A model generated the notes under the pieces. That model had not been told where the DNA came from, searched no databases, and saw nothing but the letters and a program-made list of their open reading frames with translations. Position numbers and translations under genes: made by a program. This document shows positions 7,913-16,432 of a stretch of 64,000 bases of DNA, one piece after another. The stretch is from Phytomonospora sp040655735 (lineage in GTDB: Bacteria; Actinomycetota; Actinomycetes; Mycobacteriales; Micromonosporaceae), in the NCBI RefSeq assembly GCF_040655735.1, contig NZ_JBFAKK010000012.1:1-64000 (forward strand), in the 5' to 3' direction. Position 1 is the stretch's first letter. Each line of letters starts with the position of its first letter.

Positions 7913-9148
7913 ATGCCCCCCGAGATCAACTCCGGCGCCTCGCCCTGGGCGCTGCCGGCCTTCCGCTGGTTCTTCACCGGCCGCGTCGTGTCCCTGCTGG
8001 GCACCTCGATGGTCTCGGTCGCCCTCGCCTTCGCCGTCCTCCAGGAGGGCCGCCCCGACGACCTCGGCCTGGTGCTCGCCGCCGAGAGCGTGCCGCTGGT
8101 GGTGTTCCTGCTGTTCGGCGGGGTCATCGCCGACCGCTTCCCGCGCCGCGTCGTCCTGCTGTGCGCCAACCTCGGCGCCGGCGTCGCGCAGGGCGCCGTG
8201 GCCGTCCTCTTCCTCACCGACTCCTACCACCTGCCGGCGATCATGGCCCTGGAGTTCGTCAACGGCGCCTCGGCCGCGCTGACGCTCCCGGCGATGATGG
8301 GCATCGTCCCCGAGATCGTCGCCAAATCCCAGGCGCAGCGCGCGAACTCGCTGCTCGGCTCCTCCCGCAACGCCGTGACCGTCGCCGGCCCGGCCGTCGC
8401 GGGCCTGCTCGTCGCCGGCGTCGGGGGCGGCTGGGCCATCGCGATCGACGCGGCGACCTATTTCGTCGCCGCCTTCTGCCTGACCCGCGTGCGTCTGCCG
8501 AAGACCTTGCGCAAGACCGGTTCGGGCACCTGGGCCGACTTGCGCGAAGGCTGGCGGGAGTTTCGTTCCCGCAGCTGGGTCTGGACGGTGGTGGCCTCCT
8601 TCGGGATCATCAACTGCGTCTCGGTCGCGGTGTGGTCGGTGCTCGGCCCGCGCATCGCCGAGCGCACGATCGGCTCGCAGGGCTGGGGACTGGTGCTCAG
8701 CGTGCACGCCGCCGGCCTGCTGGTCATGAGCATCGTCATGTACCGCCTGGTCGTCAGGCGGCTGCTGGCGCTCGGGCTGGTGTCGATCTCCTTCGCCGCC
8801 GTGCCGCTCTTCGTGCTCGGCTTCGAGCCCTCGATCCTGTGGCTCTCGGTCGGCGCGTTCATCGGGGGCCTCGGGATGGAGGTCTTCGCCATCGCGTGGG
8901 CGACCTCGATTCAGCAGCACATCCCGGAGAACGTCCTGTCGCGGGTGACGTCCTACGACGCCCTCGGCTCCTTCGTGGCGATCCCGATCGGCCAGCTCCT
9001 GGTGGGCCCGGCCGTGTCCGCCGCGGGCGAGAAGTCCGTCGCGATCATCGGCGGCGCCCTGTTCTTCGTCGCGGCGCTGGTGCCGCTGGCGTGGCCGTCG
9101 GTGCGCGGGCTGTCGACGATGTCGAACGAGCCCGCGCCCGCCGGTTAG
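7913..9148 (+). CDS. MFS transporter, probable efflux type
   Basis: A 411-residue protein with about 12 hydrophobic segments; the first is FTGRVVSLLGTSMVSVALAFAV. The cytoplasmic loop after the second helix reads GGVIADRFPRRVVLL, the major-facilitator signature between helices 2 and 3. The opening (ALPAFRWFFTGRVVS) and layout are like the MFS_3/enterobactin-exporter-like group common in actinomycetes. Substrate unknown. Its 3' end overlaps by 4 bases the end of the convergent WYL regulator gene, and the start lies just after a short foldback element. Confidence 0.85.
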   Translation: MPPEINSGASPWALPAFRWFFTGRVVSLLGTSMVSVALAFAVLQEGRPDDLGLVLAAESVPLVVFLLFGGVIADRFPRRVVLLCANLGAGVAQGAVAVLFLTDSYHLPAIMALEFVNGASAALTLPAMMGIVPEIVAKSQAQRANSLLGSSRNAVTVAGPAVAGLLVAGVGGGWAIAIDAATYFVAAFCLTRVRLPKTLRKTGSGTWADLREGWREFRSRSWVWTVVASFGIINCVSVAVWSVLGPRIAERTIGSQGWGLVLSVHAAGLLVMSIVMYRLVVRRLLALGLVSISFAAVPLFVLGFEPSILWLSVGAFIGGLGMEVFAIAWATSIQQHIPENVLSRVTSYDALGSFVAIPIGQLLVGPAVSAAGEKSVAIIGGALFFVAALVPLAWPSVRGLSTMSNEPAPAG

Positions 9149-10107
9149 GGCTCGTCCCCCGCCGCGTCGAGCAGTCGCCGCCCGAGAGCGCGGGCGGTGC
9201 GGCGGATCTCGGGCCCGCCGAGGATCCGAAACGGCGCCGGAAGCGCGGTGAGGCGCCCGGCGTACCACCACGGATTGCTGGTCGTCCCGGTCAGCCGGCA
9301 CGTGCCGTCGTCGAGCGCTTCGAGTCGTCCCAGAGAGCGCGGGATGTACCGGGACACCGCCTCCAGCGGCGCCTCGACGATCACCTCGGCGGTGTACTCC
9401 CAGCCCACCGACAGGTGCTCCTCCAGGACCGCGACCGGATCGAGCTCGGCCGGGGGCTCGAAGCCCTCGGCGAGCAGCTCGACGGCGTGGATCCGGTCGA
9501 CGCGGTAGGCGCGGCGGCCGTCGGAGGTGTGCGACCAGCACAGCAGGTACCAGCGCCCGTGCCGCACGATCACGGCCCACGGGTCGACCTCGGCGTCCCA
9601 TTCGGACCCGGCCTCCGAGCGGTACCGCACGCGGACGCGTCTGCACTGCGAGCAGGCGTGGACCAGCGAGGTCGTGGTCGTGGGGTCGGGACGCGCGGCG
9701 GAGCGGTCGGGTGCGGGCGCTGTCGAGCGCCGGACGGCCTCGGCCTGCGCGGCGACCGGCTCGGGGAGGGCTCGCACGATCTTGGCCAGGGCCCCGCCGA
9801 CGAGGCTCGTGGCGTCACCGGCGTCGTGATGGCCGTCGAGGACCGCCATGACCAGTCCGAGGGCCTCGGCCGCGCCGAAGGTCAGCGGCGGCAGCCGCAG
9901 CCCTCGCCCGACGCGGTAGCCGCCGTAGGGGCCCCGGACCGACTCGATCGGGATGCCCGCCTCGCGCAGGATCCCGACGTAGCGGCGGGCCGCGCGCTCG
10001 GAGACGCCGAGCTTGGCGGCGAGGCGGTCGGCGGTGATGCCCGGATCGCCCTGCACGAGTTCGAGCGTCAGCAGCGCCCGCGCGGTGGGGCTCAGACCGG
10101 ATTCCAC
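9145..10107 (-). CDS. WYL-domain transcriptional regulator
   Basis: A 320-residue regulator. Residues ~1-60 form a DeoR-type winged helix (TARALLTLELVQGDPGITAD ... LGVSERAARRYVGILREAGI). A middle helical segment follows, then the WYL domain, where the family motif appears as GRWYLLCWSHTSDGRRAYRV, and a C-terminal extension of about 80 residues (WCX-like). Such proteins bind DNA and sense nucleic-acid or small-molecule ligands. It starts with GTG and is divergent from the DinB-like gene at 10176; in this arrangement it commonly regulates that neighbour. Confidence 0.88.
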   Translation of the reverse strand: MESGLSPTARALLTLELVQGDPGITADRLAAKLGVSERAARRYVGILREAGIPIESVRGPYGGYRVGRGLRLPPLTFGAAEALGLVMAVLDGHHDAGDATSLVGGALAKIVRALPEPVAAQAEAVRRSTAPAPDRSAARPDPTTTTSLVHACSQCRRVRVRYRSEAGSEWDAEVDPWAVIVRHGRWYLLCWSHTSDGRRAYRVDRIHAVELLAEGFEPPAELDPVAVLEEHLSVGWEYTAEVIVEAPLEAVSRYIPRSLGRLEALDDGTCRLTGTTSNPWWYAGRLTALPAPFRILGGPEIRRTARALGRRLLDAAGDEP

Positions 10108-10175
10108 GGCACTCCTCTCTCCGCGCTCGCAGAACCGGTCGCGGAACGTCCGGAACCGATCCTAGAGTCCACCCC

Positions 10176-10733
10176 ATGACCGATGACACGGCCTTGAGCA
10201 CCCACATCGACGAACCGTCCATGACCGCCGGCGAGACCGAGATGCTGCTGTTCGCCCTCGACCGCTCCCGCGCCCAGTTCGCCTGGAAGAGCGGCGGCCT
10301 CGACGCCGACGCCCTCCGCCGCACGCAGCCGCCCTCCACGCTCACCCTCGCCGGCCTGCTCAAACACCTCGCGCTCGTCGAGGAGCTCTACACCCTCGAC
10401 TTCTCCGGCAAGCCCCCCGGACCGCCCCTCGACGCGCCCGAAGCCGCGACCGACCCCGACTGGGCATGGCGCAGCGCCGCCGACGACACCCCCGCGGAGC
10501 TCTACGCCCTCTGGAAAGGCACCGTCGAGCGCTCCCGAGCCGCGATGGCCAAGGCGCTCGCCGACGGCGGGCTCGACCAGCCGGCGAAGTACCGCACCGA
10601 CGAGCACGGCACCGCGCCGAACCTGCGCCGGATCATCGTCGACCTGCACGACGAGTACGCCCGGCACGTCGGGCACGCCGACCTGCTTCGCGAGGCGATC
10701 GACGGGCTGGTCGGGGAGGACCCGCCGCAGTGA
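10176..10733 (+). CDS. DinB-like / DUF664 protein (mycothiol-dependent type)
   Basis: A 185-residue four-helix protein of the DinB/DUF664 superfamily. The first helices carry EMLLFALDRSRAQFAWKSGG and TLAGLLKHLALVEELYTLDF, with the His of LKHL in the position that usually contributes to the metal site; the C-terminal helix LHDEYARHVGHADLLREAIDG supplies two further His residues. Family members are mycothiol- or bacillithiol-dependent enzymes or detoxification proteins; the substrate cannot be told. Transcribed divergently from the WYL regulator with 68 bases between start codons. Confidence 0.82.
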   Translation: MTDDTALSTHIDEPSMTAGETEMLLFALDRSRAQFAWKSGGLDADALRRTQPPSTLTLAGLLKHLALVEELYTLDFSGKPPGPPLDAPEAATDPDWAWRSAADDTPAELYALWKGTVERSRAAMAKALADGGLDQPAKYRTDEHGTAPNLRRIIVDLHDEYARHVGHADLLREAIDGLVGEDPPQ

Positions 10734-10743
10734 CGCACGACCG

Positions 10744-11688
10744 TCAGGCGAGCGCCGCCCGCGCCAGTTCGGGGCGCGGGTTGGCGCCGGTCAGCACGGT
10801 CGCCGGGCGCTCGCCGAGGCCGTGGCGCGCGATCGCGGCGATGCCGGCCGCGCCGGCGGGTTCGACCAGGATGCCGAGGGTGTCGGCGATCAGCCGCATC
10901 GCGCCGAGCAGGTCGGCGTCCTCGACGAGCACCATCTCGTCGACCAGGCCGCGCAGTCGCTCCACCGACCGGGGGACCGGCACCCTGATGGCGATGCCCT
11001 CGGCGATGGTGTCGACGGGCCCTCCGGCGACGACGCGGCCGGCGCGGAGGCTGTCGGCGAGGGCCGGTGCTCCCGTGACGCCGACTCCCACGACCCGCGT
11101 GGTCGGCGCGGCGTGTTTGACCCAGCGGGCCACGCCGGCGATCAGGCTGCCGTCGCCGACGGGGAGCACGACGGTGTCGGGAGTCTCGGTGCGCAGCAGT
11201 TCGACGGCGATCGTGCCGGCGCCTTCGGCGATGGCGGGCTCGCTCCCGTCCTCGGCGAACACGGTGCCGGGGTGCTGCCGGGCGTGGTCGCGCGCGGCCT
11301 GTTTGGCGTCGTGGCCGTCGCCGTCGACCAGGGTGACCGCGGCGTCGAGCGCGCGCAGCCTGGCGAGCTTGACGGGGTTGGCGGTGCGGGTGGAGAACAC
11401 GTGCACCGGCAGTCCGCGGCTCCGCCCTGCGTAGGCGATGCCCTGGCCGAAGTTGCCCGAGGAGGCGCAGACGATCGTCGGCCTGCCCGGCAGTTCGTGC
11501 ACCAGGAACTCGGCGCCGCGTCCTTTGAAGCTGCGCAGCGGGTTGGCGGTCTCGACCTTGACCAGCACCGGGCGGTCCAGCGCGGCCGAGAGCAGGGGGT
11601 CGGTGTACTGGGGCGTGTCGCGGAACCTGCGGTCGATGACGGTGGCGGCGCGGGCGATGCGGTCGAGGGAGAGGTCGTTGGCACTCAT
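10744..11688 (-). CDS. PLP-dependent serine/threonine dehydratase-like enzyme
   Basis: A 314-residue fold-type II pyridoxal-phosphate enzyme. The PLP lysine is in NPLRSFKGRGAEF; the phosphate/substrate loop is ASSGNFGQGIAYA, and the glycine-rich cofactor-phosphate motif is VLPVGDGSLIAGVARW. It lacks the C-terminal ACT domain of biosynthetic threonine deaminase, so it belongs with short catabolic threonine/serine dehydratases or racemases; I cannot separate these. Divergent from the GntR gene with 24 bases between the start codons and a palindrome in the middle, so it is almost certainly a target of that regulator. Confidence 0.82.
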   Translation of the reverse strand: MSANDLSLDRIARAATVIDRRFRDTPQYTDPLLSAALDRPVLVKVETANPLRSFKGRGAEFLVHELPGRPTIVCASSGNFGQGIAYAGRSRGLPVHVFSTRTANPVKLARLRALDAAVTLVDGDGHDAKQAARDHARQHPGTVFAEDGSEPAIAEGAGTIAVELLRTETPDTVVLPVGDGSLIAGVARWVKHAAPTTRVVGVGVTGAPALADSLRAGRVVAGGPVDTIAEGIAIRVPVPRSVERLRGLVDEMVLVEDADLLGAMRLIADTLGILVEPAGAAGIAAIARHGLGERPATVLTGANPRPELARAALA

Positions 11689-11694
11689 GTGCGC

Positions 11695-11706
11695 ATCGTA
11701 TACGAT
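11695..11706. promoter_or_regulatory. GntR/FadR-type operator between two start codons
   Basis: ATCGTATACGAT is a perfect palindrome containing TCGTATACGA, which fits the T-N-GT-N-AC-N-A pattern known for FadR-subfamily GntR regulators. It occupies the centre of the 24-bp gap between the ATG of the PLP enzyme (11688, leftward) and the ATG of the GntR gene (11713, rightward). GTGCGCAT is repeated directly on both sides. With so little space both transcripts should be leaderless or nearly so, and a bound repressor would block both. Confidence 0.65.
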
Positions 11707-11712
11707 GTGCGC

Positions 11713-12369
11713 ATGGGAGCCGATCCGATCGAACGCCCCGCGCCGCTGCGCGCCGCCGTCTACCAGCGGGTCGTCGACCTGGTGGCGACCGGGAAACTCA
11801 CGCCGGGGCAGACGATCACCGAGGCGGAGCTGAGCCGCTCGCTGGGCGTTTCGCGCACGCCCGTGCGGGAGGCGCTGCTGCGACTGGAGGCCGAGGACGT
11901 GCTCGACTCCACGCCCGCGCGCGGTTTCAGCCTGCGGCCGCTGAGCCCCGCCGAGGCCGCCGAGCTGTACCCGATCCTGGCCGCGCTGGAGCGGCTGGCG
12001 GTGTCGACCTCGCCGCCGGGCGCCCTCGACCTCGCCGGGCTGCGAGCCCTCGACGCCGAACTGCTCGCCGCCGACGACCCCGTCGAACGGTGGCGGCTGG
12101 ACACCGCCTTCCACGAGGCGATCGTGTCGGCGTGCCCGAACGTCAGCCTGCGCGGCATGATCCACGGCCTGCGCGTGCGGGTCGCGCGCTACGAGCTGAC
12201 CTACATGCGCGACGGCGACCGCGAGACCCACTCCGCGCCGGTGCACGAACGCATCCTCGCCGCGCTCGACGCCGGCGACCTCGCGGCCGCCGCCGGGCAC
12301 ATCGACCGCAACTGGGAGGGCTCGCGCGCAATGGTCCTGAACTGGCTGAACACAGGGGGCGGCGAGTGA
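11713..12369 (+). CDS. GntR-family transcriptional regulator (FCD/VanR type)
   Basis: A 218-residue regulator with an N-terminal winged helix (VYQRVVDLVATGKLTPGQTI, LSRSLGVSRTPVREALLRLE, GFSLRPLSP) and a C-terminal all-helical FCD ligand domain. In that domain the metal-site residues are visible as an Asp in DTAFHEAIV, its neighbouring His, and later His residues in PVHERILAAL and AAAGHIDRNW. FCD regulators usually respond to carboxylic or amino acids. The likely targets are its own gene and the divergent dehydratase. The next gene overlaps its stop codon (GTGA). Confidence 0.88.
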   Translation: MGADPIERPAPLRAAVYQRVVDLVATGKLTPGQTITEAELSRSLGVSRTPVREALLRLEAEDVLDSTPARGFSLRPLSPAEAAELYPILAALERLAVSTSPPGALDLAGLRALDAELLAADDPVERWRLDTAFHEAIVSACPNVSLRGMIHGLRVRVARYELTYMRDGDRETHSAPVHERILAALDAGDLAAAAGHIDRNWEGSRAMVLNWLNTGGGE

Positions 12370-13127
12370 GGATCGGCATCATCGGAGTCGGCGAGATCGG
12401 CCGCGCCCTCGTGGCGGGCCTGTGCGGCGGACCCGGCAAGGCGCCCGAGGTGTTCCTGTCGCCGCGAGGAGCGCGCACTGCCGCCGAACTGGCCGAGCGC
12501 CACGACACCGCGCGCGTCTGCGCCGGCAACCAAGAGGTCGTCGACCGCTCCGACATCGTCTTCGTCGCCGTCCGCCGCGAGCACCGGCGCGAGGCGCTGG
12601 AGGGCCTGCGCGTCGGCGGGGACAAGATCGTCGTCAACGTGATGGCCGGCGTCGGCGAGCGCGAACTGCGCGCGCAGCTGGCCACCGACGCGCCTCTCGT
12701 GCGGGCCATCCCCCTGCCCGCCGTTCGCGAGCGCGCGTCGATCACCGTGACCTGCCCGTCCCACCCGGTCGTCGACGCGCTCTTCGAGAGCCTGGGCGGC
12801 GTGCTGCCCGTCGCCGACGAGGCGACCTTCGACGCCTTCTCCGCGCTCACCGGGACGCTCACCGCCCACTACGCCTACCTCGCGACCCTCACGTCGTGGA
12901 TCGCCGGCCACGGCGTCGATCCCGGCGGCGCCGAGCGCTATGTCCGCAGCCTCTTCGAAGGCGTCGGCCGCTCCCTTGGCGACCGGACCCGGACCCTGCG
13001 GCAGCTCGCCGCCGACCACGAGACCCCCGGCGGGAACAACGAACGCGTCCGCACGACCTGGTTCGACGCCGCCAACGCCGCCGCCCTGGAGCGGGCCCTC
13101 GACGACCTGCTCGCCGACCTTCGCTGA
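12366..13127 (+). CDS. Pyrroline-5-carboxylate reductase-like NAD(P)-dependent enzyme
   Basis: A 253-residue protein with an N-terminal Rossmann motif (RIGIIGVGEIGRALVAGL), the middle P5CR pattern DIVFVAVRREH and VVNVMAGV, and a C-terminal helical dimerisation domain (FDAFSALTGTLTAHYAYLATL). This is the ProC layout, though the C-terminal half diverges from housekeeping ProC, so an amino-acid or imine substrate other than pyrroline-5-carboxylate is quite possible. Translation starts at a GTG overlapping the TGA of the GntR gene, so the two are coupled. The neighbouring dehydratase suggests amino-acid catabolism. Confidence 0.75.
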   Translation: MRIGIIGVGEIGRALVAGLCGGPGKAPEVFLSPRGARTAAELAERHDTARVCAGNQEVVDRSDIVFVAVRREHRREALEGLRVGGDKIVVNVMAGVGERELRAQLATDAPLVRAIPLPAVRERASITVTCPSHPVVDALFESLGGVLPVADEATFDAFSALTGTLTAHYAYLATLTSWIAGHGVDPGGAERYVRSLFEGVGRSLGDRTRTLRQLAADHETPGGNNERVRTTWFDAANAAALERALDDLLADLR

Positions 13128-13163
13128 GTGGAATCCCCGTCGTCCCATGGGTACCGTGGCCGC

Positions 13164-13928
13164 GTGGATGCAGACGAGCAGCTCCGTTCCTCCTTCGGCG
13201 CCGCGGCGCTCGCCTACGCCGAACACCGGCCGGACTACGCGCCGGCGGCCGTGCGGTGGGCGCTCGAACCGGCGCCCGGATCGCGGGTCCTCGACCTCGG
13301 GGCCGGGACCGGGAAGCTGAGCGGGTCGCTCCTCGCGGTCGGCGCCGACGTTGTCGCGGTCGAGCCGGACGAGGAGATGCTCGCCGAGCTGCGCCGCGGG
13401 CTGCCCGGCGTGCGCGCCCTGAACGGTGATGCGGAGGGGATCCCGCTGCCGGACGCCTCCGTCGACGCGGTCGTGGCGGGCAACGCGATGCACTGGTTCG
13501 ACATGGCCGTCGCGGGACCCGAGATGGCCCGGGTGAGCGCTGTCGGCGGAGTCCTCGCCGGGCTGTGGAACGTCCTCGACGACCGTGTCGAGTGGGTCGC
13601 CGGGCTCGCGCGAGTCGCCGGGAGCGCCGCCATCGGCCCCCGCGACACCCCCGACGCCTGGCGCGGCGAGACGGCCGCGTTGCACGCCGGCGCGGCCGCC
13701 TGGTTCTCGTCGCCCGAACTGGCCGAGTTCCCGCACGGGCATACCCGGACCGCCGACTCGCTCGTCGCGACGCTGGCCACCCGCGCGGGGATGCTGGTGA
13801 TGCGCGAGGAGAAGCGGACGGCCGCGCTCGGCGGTATCCGCGACTACCTCGCGAGCCGGCCGGAGACGGCCGAGGGCGAGTTCACGCTGCCGATGCTGAC
13901 GTGCGTGCTGAGGCTTCGGCGGTCGTGA
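13164..13928 (+). CDS. Class I SAM-dependent methyltransferase
   Basis: About 254 residues. Motif I of the methyltransferase fold is VLDLGAGTGKLSGSL; the acidic residue ending the next strand is in VVAVEPDEEML, followed by NGDAEGIPLPDASVDAVVAGNAMHWFD, typical of the Methyltransf_11 group. The substrate is not predictable. I prefer the GTG at 13164, where homology-like sequence begins and a TACCGT-like element lies just upstream; an in-frame GTG at 13128, touching the previous stop codon, is the alternative. Its last codons overlap the next gene by 4 bases. Confidence 0.85.
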   Translation: MDADEQLRSSFGAAALAYAEHRPDYAPAAVRWALEPAPGSRVLDLGAGTGKLSGSLLAVGADVVAVEPDEEMLAELRRGLPGVRALNGDAEGIPLPDASVDAVVAGNAMHWFDMAVAGPEMARVSAVGGVLAGLWNVLDDRVEWVAGLARVAGSAAIGPRDTPDAWRGETAALHAGAAAWFSSPELAEFPHGHTRTADSLVATLATRAGMLVMREEKRTAALGGIRDYLASRPETAEGEFTLPMLTCVLRLRRS

Positions 13929-14668
13929 CGGGCCTCGGCGCGAGCTTGCGGGTCGGCGCCTGCCAGACGCCGGAGATCCTCGGCGACGTCGAGGGGGCGC
14001 TGCGCTGCGTCGAGGAGTTCGCGGGGCGGGCCGATGCCGACCTGCTGCTGTTCCCGGAGTGCTTCCTCCAGGGGTATCTGGTGGAGGAGCGGCACGTGCG
14101 GGAGCACGCCGTCGGGCTGGGGTCGGCGCGGTTCGCCGGTGTGCTGCGGCGGCTGGCGCGGATCGAGCAGACCCTCGTGTTCGGGGTCATCGAGGAGTCG
14201 GGCGGCCGGTACTTCAACTCGGCGGTCGTCGTGAGCCGGGGCGAGCTGGTGGGGGTGTATCGCAAGACGCACCTGGTGCCCGGCGAGGCCCTGTTCACGA
14301 AGGGCGAGGAATACCCCACGTTCGTGCTGCGAGGGGTCAGGTTCGGCGTGAACATCTGCTTCGACACCCGGTTTCCCGAGGCGGCGGCGCCGATCGCGGC
14401 GCAGGGCGCGCGGCTGCTGCTGGTGCCGGCGCAGAACATGATGCCCCGCGCCGCAGCGCTGGACTGGAAGGAGCGGCACCACGCCATCCGCGCCGAACGC
14501 GCGCGGGAGACGGGGATGTGGCTGGTGTCGGCGGACGTGACCGGCGAGCGGGACGAGACGCGCGTGGGGTGGGGGCCGACGAGTGTCATGGACCCGCAGG
14601 GGGTGGTCGTGGGGCGGGTTCCGGTGGGGGTGGCCGGGGTGGTGGTGGGGTCTGTTCCTTGCGAGTAA
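13925..14668 (+). CDS. Nitrilase-superfamily carbon-nitrogen hydrolase
   Basis: A 247-residue amidase-type enzyme with all three catalytic residues visible: Glu45 in LLFPECFLQGY, Lys114 in YRKTHL and Cys145 in GVNICFDTRFPE. A further conserved part is WKERHHAIRAERARE. It should hydrolyse an amide or carbamoyl compound; the substrate cannot be told from the sequence. The GTG start overlaps the stop codon of the methyltransferase gene (GTGA), so the two are translationally coupled and probably part of the run that begins at the GntR gene. Confidence 0.85.
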   Translation: MTGLGASLRVGACQTPEILGDVEGALRCVEEFAGRADADLLLFPECFLQGYLVEERHVREHAVGLGSARFAGVLRRLARIEQTLVFGVIEESGGRYFNSAVVVSRGELVGVYRKTHLVPGEALFTKGEEYPTFVLRGVRFGVNICFDTRFPEAAAPIAAQGARLLLVPAQNMMPRAAALDWKERHHAIRAERARETGMWLVSADVTGERDETRVGWGPTSVMDPQGVVVGRVPVGVAGVVVGSVPCE

Positions 14669-14689
14669 AGGCTTTGAGACCATCGCCGG

Positions 14690-15205
14690 ATGCTGACCAT
14701 CCGGATGAGTGAGACAGCCGTGGCCGCGTTGGGGCCGGCGGGTGGGCTGGTGTCGGAGGAAGGGCTCACGCCCGGTTTGCGCGCCATGGTCGCCGAGGGC
14801 ATCGAGGTGCGCGGCGACGTGGTGGTCTGGAACGGTGGGGCGCGGTGGGCGGAGGCGCCGCCGGGGAGGTCGGGGACTCTGACCGGCTGGGAGTGCTTCG
14901 TCAACTACTTCCACTTGGATGACGAGGTTCCCGTGGCGTTTTCCGAGGGCAGTGAACCCTCGATCGCCGAGGACGAGCAGGTGGTGCTGCTCCGCCAGGG
15001 CGCGGCGTTCGGGGTGGCGGTCTGCCGTCTGGCGATGGAGTTGGATCCGCCGGTGCCGCTGCGTTGTGTGGTGGTCGTCGGCGTGACGAGTGGAACCTTC
15101 CGGTTCCACCGGATCCGGCGCGGGGAGGACTGGGTGCGGTCGGACCCCGACACTTACCGGGAGGAGAAGGCGGTGGTGATCGAGGCGTGGCGGGGCGGGT
15201 TTTGA
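14690..15205 (+). CDS. Hypothetical 171-aa protein
   Basis: I do not recognise this protein. It is soluble and beta-rich, with WNGGARWAEAPP, WECFVNYFHLDD and a C-terminal part LRCVVVVGVTSGTFRFHRIRRGEDW. Third codon positions are strongly G/C and the frame is open to 15205. The ATG at 14690 opens with MLTIRM, so the second ATG five codons later is an alternative start. It lies 21 bases downstream of the nitrilase gene and may be co-transcribed with it. Function unknown. Confidence 0.6.
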   Translation: MLTIRMSETAVAALGPAGGLVSEEGLTPGLRAMVAEGIEVRGDVVVWNGGARWAEAPPGRSGTLTGWECFVNYFHLDDEVPVAFSEGSEPSIAEDEQVVLLRQGAAFGVAVCRLAMELDPPVPLRCVVVVGVTSGTFRFHRIRRGEDWVRSDPDTYREEKAVVIEAWRGGF

Positions 15206-15488
15206 GGCGGTGATCCCGCCGCGGGTTCCTCGCGTTAGAACCGGCTGAGGGCTCCGCCCCCAGCACCCCCGCTGGGTGGCTTCGCCCCCAGACCCCCACC
15301 AAGGACTCCGTCCCTGGACCCTGCTGGGGCTCCGCCCCAAACCCCGCCAAGGACTCCGTCCCTGGACCCGGTCCTACGCCTGGGCTGCGGGCCGGGCCTC
15401 CCGTGCCCGCGGGGCATTGGCCGCGCGGAACCGGCTAGGTCTTGGGGCCCCGCCCGGCGCGCTTCGCCGGCCCCGGCCCCGGTGGCCC
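15206..15488. repeat. Intergenic hairpin/direct-repeat cluster
   Basis: No gene is visible. CCAAGGACTCCGTCCCTGGA occurs twice, 48 bases apart (from 15299 and from 15347), with GGGGCTCCGCCCC (15326-15338) and similar short palindromes between and beside them (for example GGGCTCCGCCCCC at 15249). Such stacked GC palindromes are common between convergent actinomycete genes and probably act as terminators or mRNA-end structures for the genes on both sides. Confidence 0.6.
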
Positions 15489-16376
15489 CTAGTCCTCCCG
15501 GCCGAGGGCGGTGGCGATGATCGTCGTGCTGTCGTCGTGCAGCGCCTGGGCCGCCGACTTGCCCGTCGCGGCGAGGTAGGCGTCGACGATCCGGTTCCCG
15601 GCGGCGTATCCGGCGCCGGTGGGCAGCCCGACCGGCGTGCCGCCGTAGCTCGCGGCGATGGCGTCCCCGTGGACCCAGGACGAGAAGTTGTGCATGCCCG
15701 TCACCTCAAGACCGGTCACGACCTTCGCGAAGACCGCGTCGTCACCGAGATGCGGCACACCGATGCGCGTGTAGCCCAGCTCGTCGCCGTAAAGCCCGCG
15801 CGCGAAGGCGTCGGCGAGCCCTTCCGACACGACGTGCTCACCGACGTTGACGGTCGCCGGGTCCCACACCGCCCCGCCGGGGCTGTAGCGGAGGTTGTGG
15901 TTGAGCTCGTGCACGGCGGTGGCCTCCAGCCGTTCCACGTTCTCCGGCGTCGGCCACACGGTGATCGTGATGTAGCCCGGGACGCTGCCGTTGCCCGTCA
16001 CGCCGAGCCCGTGGGTCATGAAGACCTCGTCGTCGGGGTTGCCGAGCAGGAGCAGCACGGTGATGTCGGGGACGTTCACGCCGGGTGTCGCCGCGAGCTG
16101 CGCCTCGACGGCGTCGTCGAGGGCCTTCTGGACGCGCCCCCAGGCATCCGCCGAGGCGAGCGTGTCCAGCGCCTCAAGGCATCGGGTCTCGTCGCGGTCG
16201 AAGGGGAAACCCGCCGAACGCCCATGGAAGGCGACCAGGTCGACCTCGCCGGGGAAGTAGCGGTACATGCCCTTGGCGGGTTCGAGCATCTCGCGCAGGA
16301 TTTCGGCGCGGTCATCGGCGGGCGCGGTCAGGACACGGCGCATGCCGGCGTGGGTGTCGAGAACGGTGATCGTCAT
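15489..16376 (-). CDS. DUF2268-type putative Zn-dependent metalloprotease
   Basis: A 295-residue protein. The gluzincin-like motif HELNHN is at about residue 155, in the setting ATAVHELNHNLRYS; a Glu about 25 residues later (EHVVSEGLADAFA) can complete the metal site. This layout is that of the DUF2268 family of predicted Zn-dependent proteases. No signal peptide is apparent. The ATG at 16376 follows a 17-bp palindrome. It is in the same direction as the secretion operon upstream but probably separately controlled. Confidence 0.78.
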   Translation of the reverse strand: MTITVLDTHAGMRRVLTAPADDRAEILREMLEPAKGMYRYFPGEVDLVAFHGRSAGFPFDRDETRCLEALDTLASADAWGRVQKALDDAVEAQLAATPGVNVPDITVLLLLGNPDDEVFMTHGLGVTGNGSVPGYITITVWPTPENVERLEATAVHELNHNLRYSPGGAVWDPATVNVGEHVVSEGLADAFARGLYGDELGYTRIGVPHLGDDAVFAKVVTGLEVTGMHNFSSWVHGDAIAASYGGTPVGLPTGAGYAAGNRIVDAYLAATGKSAAQALHDDSTTIIATALGRED

Positions 16377-16392
16377 GCCCACGACGCTAAGA

Positions 16393-16409
16393 CCTGACGT
16401 CGCGTCAGG
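16393..16409. promoter_or_regulatory. 17-bp palindrome upstream of the protease gene
   Basis: CCTGACG-TCG-CGTCAGG is a perfect 7-bp inverted repeat with a 3-base centre, 16 bases upstream of the ATG at 16376 and 23 bases after the stop of the preceding gene. There is no T run, so an operator is more likely than a terminator. The cognate regulator is not in the neighbourhood. Confidence 0.4.
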
Positions 16410-16432
16410 GGCAAGTCGGGCTGACCCGGCCC

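Noticed and set aside
9140..9165. GTTAGGGCTCGTCCC as another foldback-element end
   Set aside because: It lacks CTAG and GGCTCGTCC departs from the GGC[GT]TGTCC core; it is explained by the overlapping ends of the two genes.
15326..15338. GGGGCTCCGCCCC hairpin as a regulatory operator
   Set aside because: This palindrome type is abundant between actinomycete genes and here occurs in several variants in a convergent region; a 3'-end structure is more likely.
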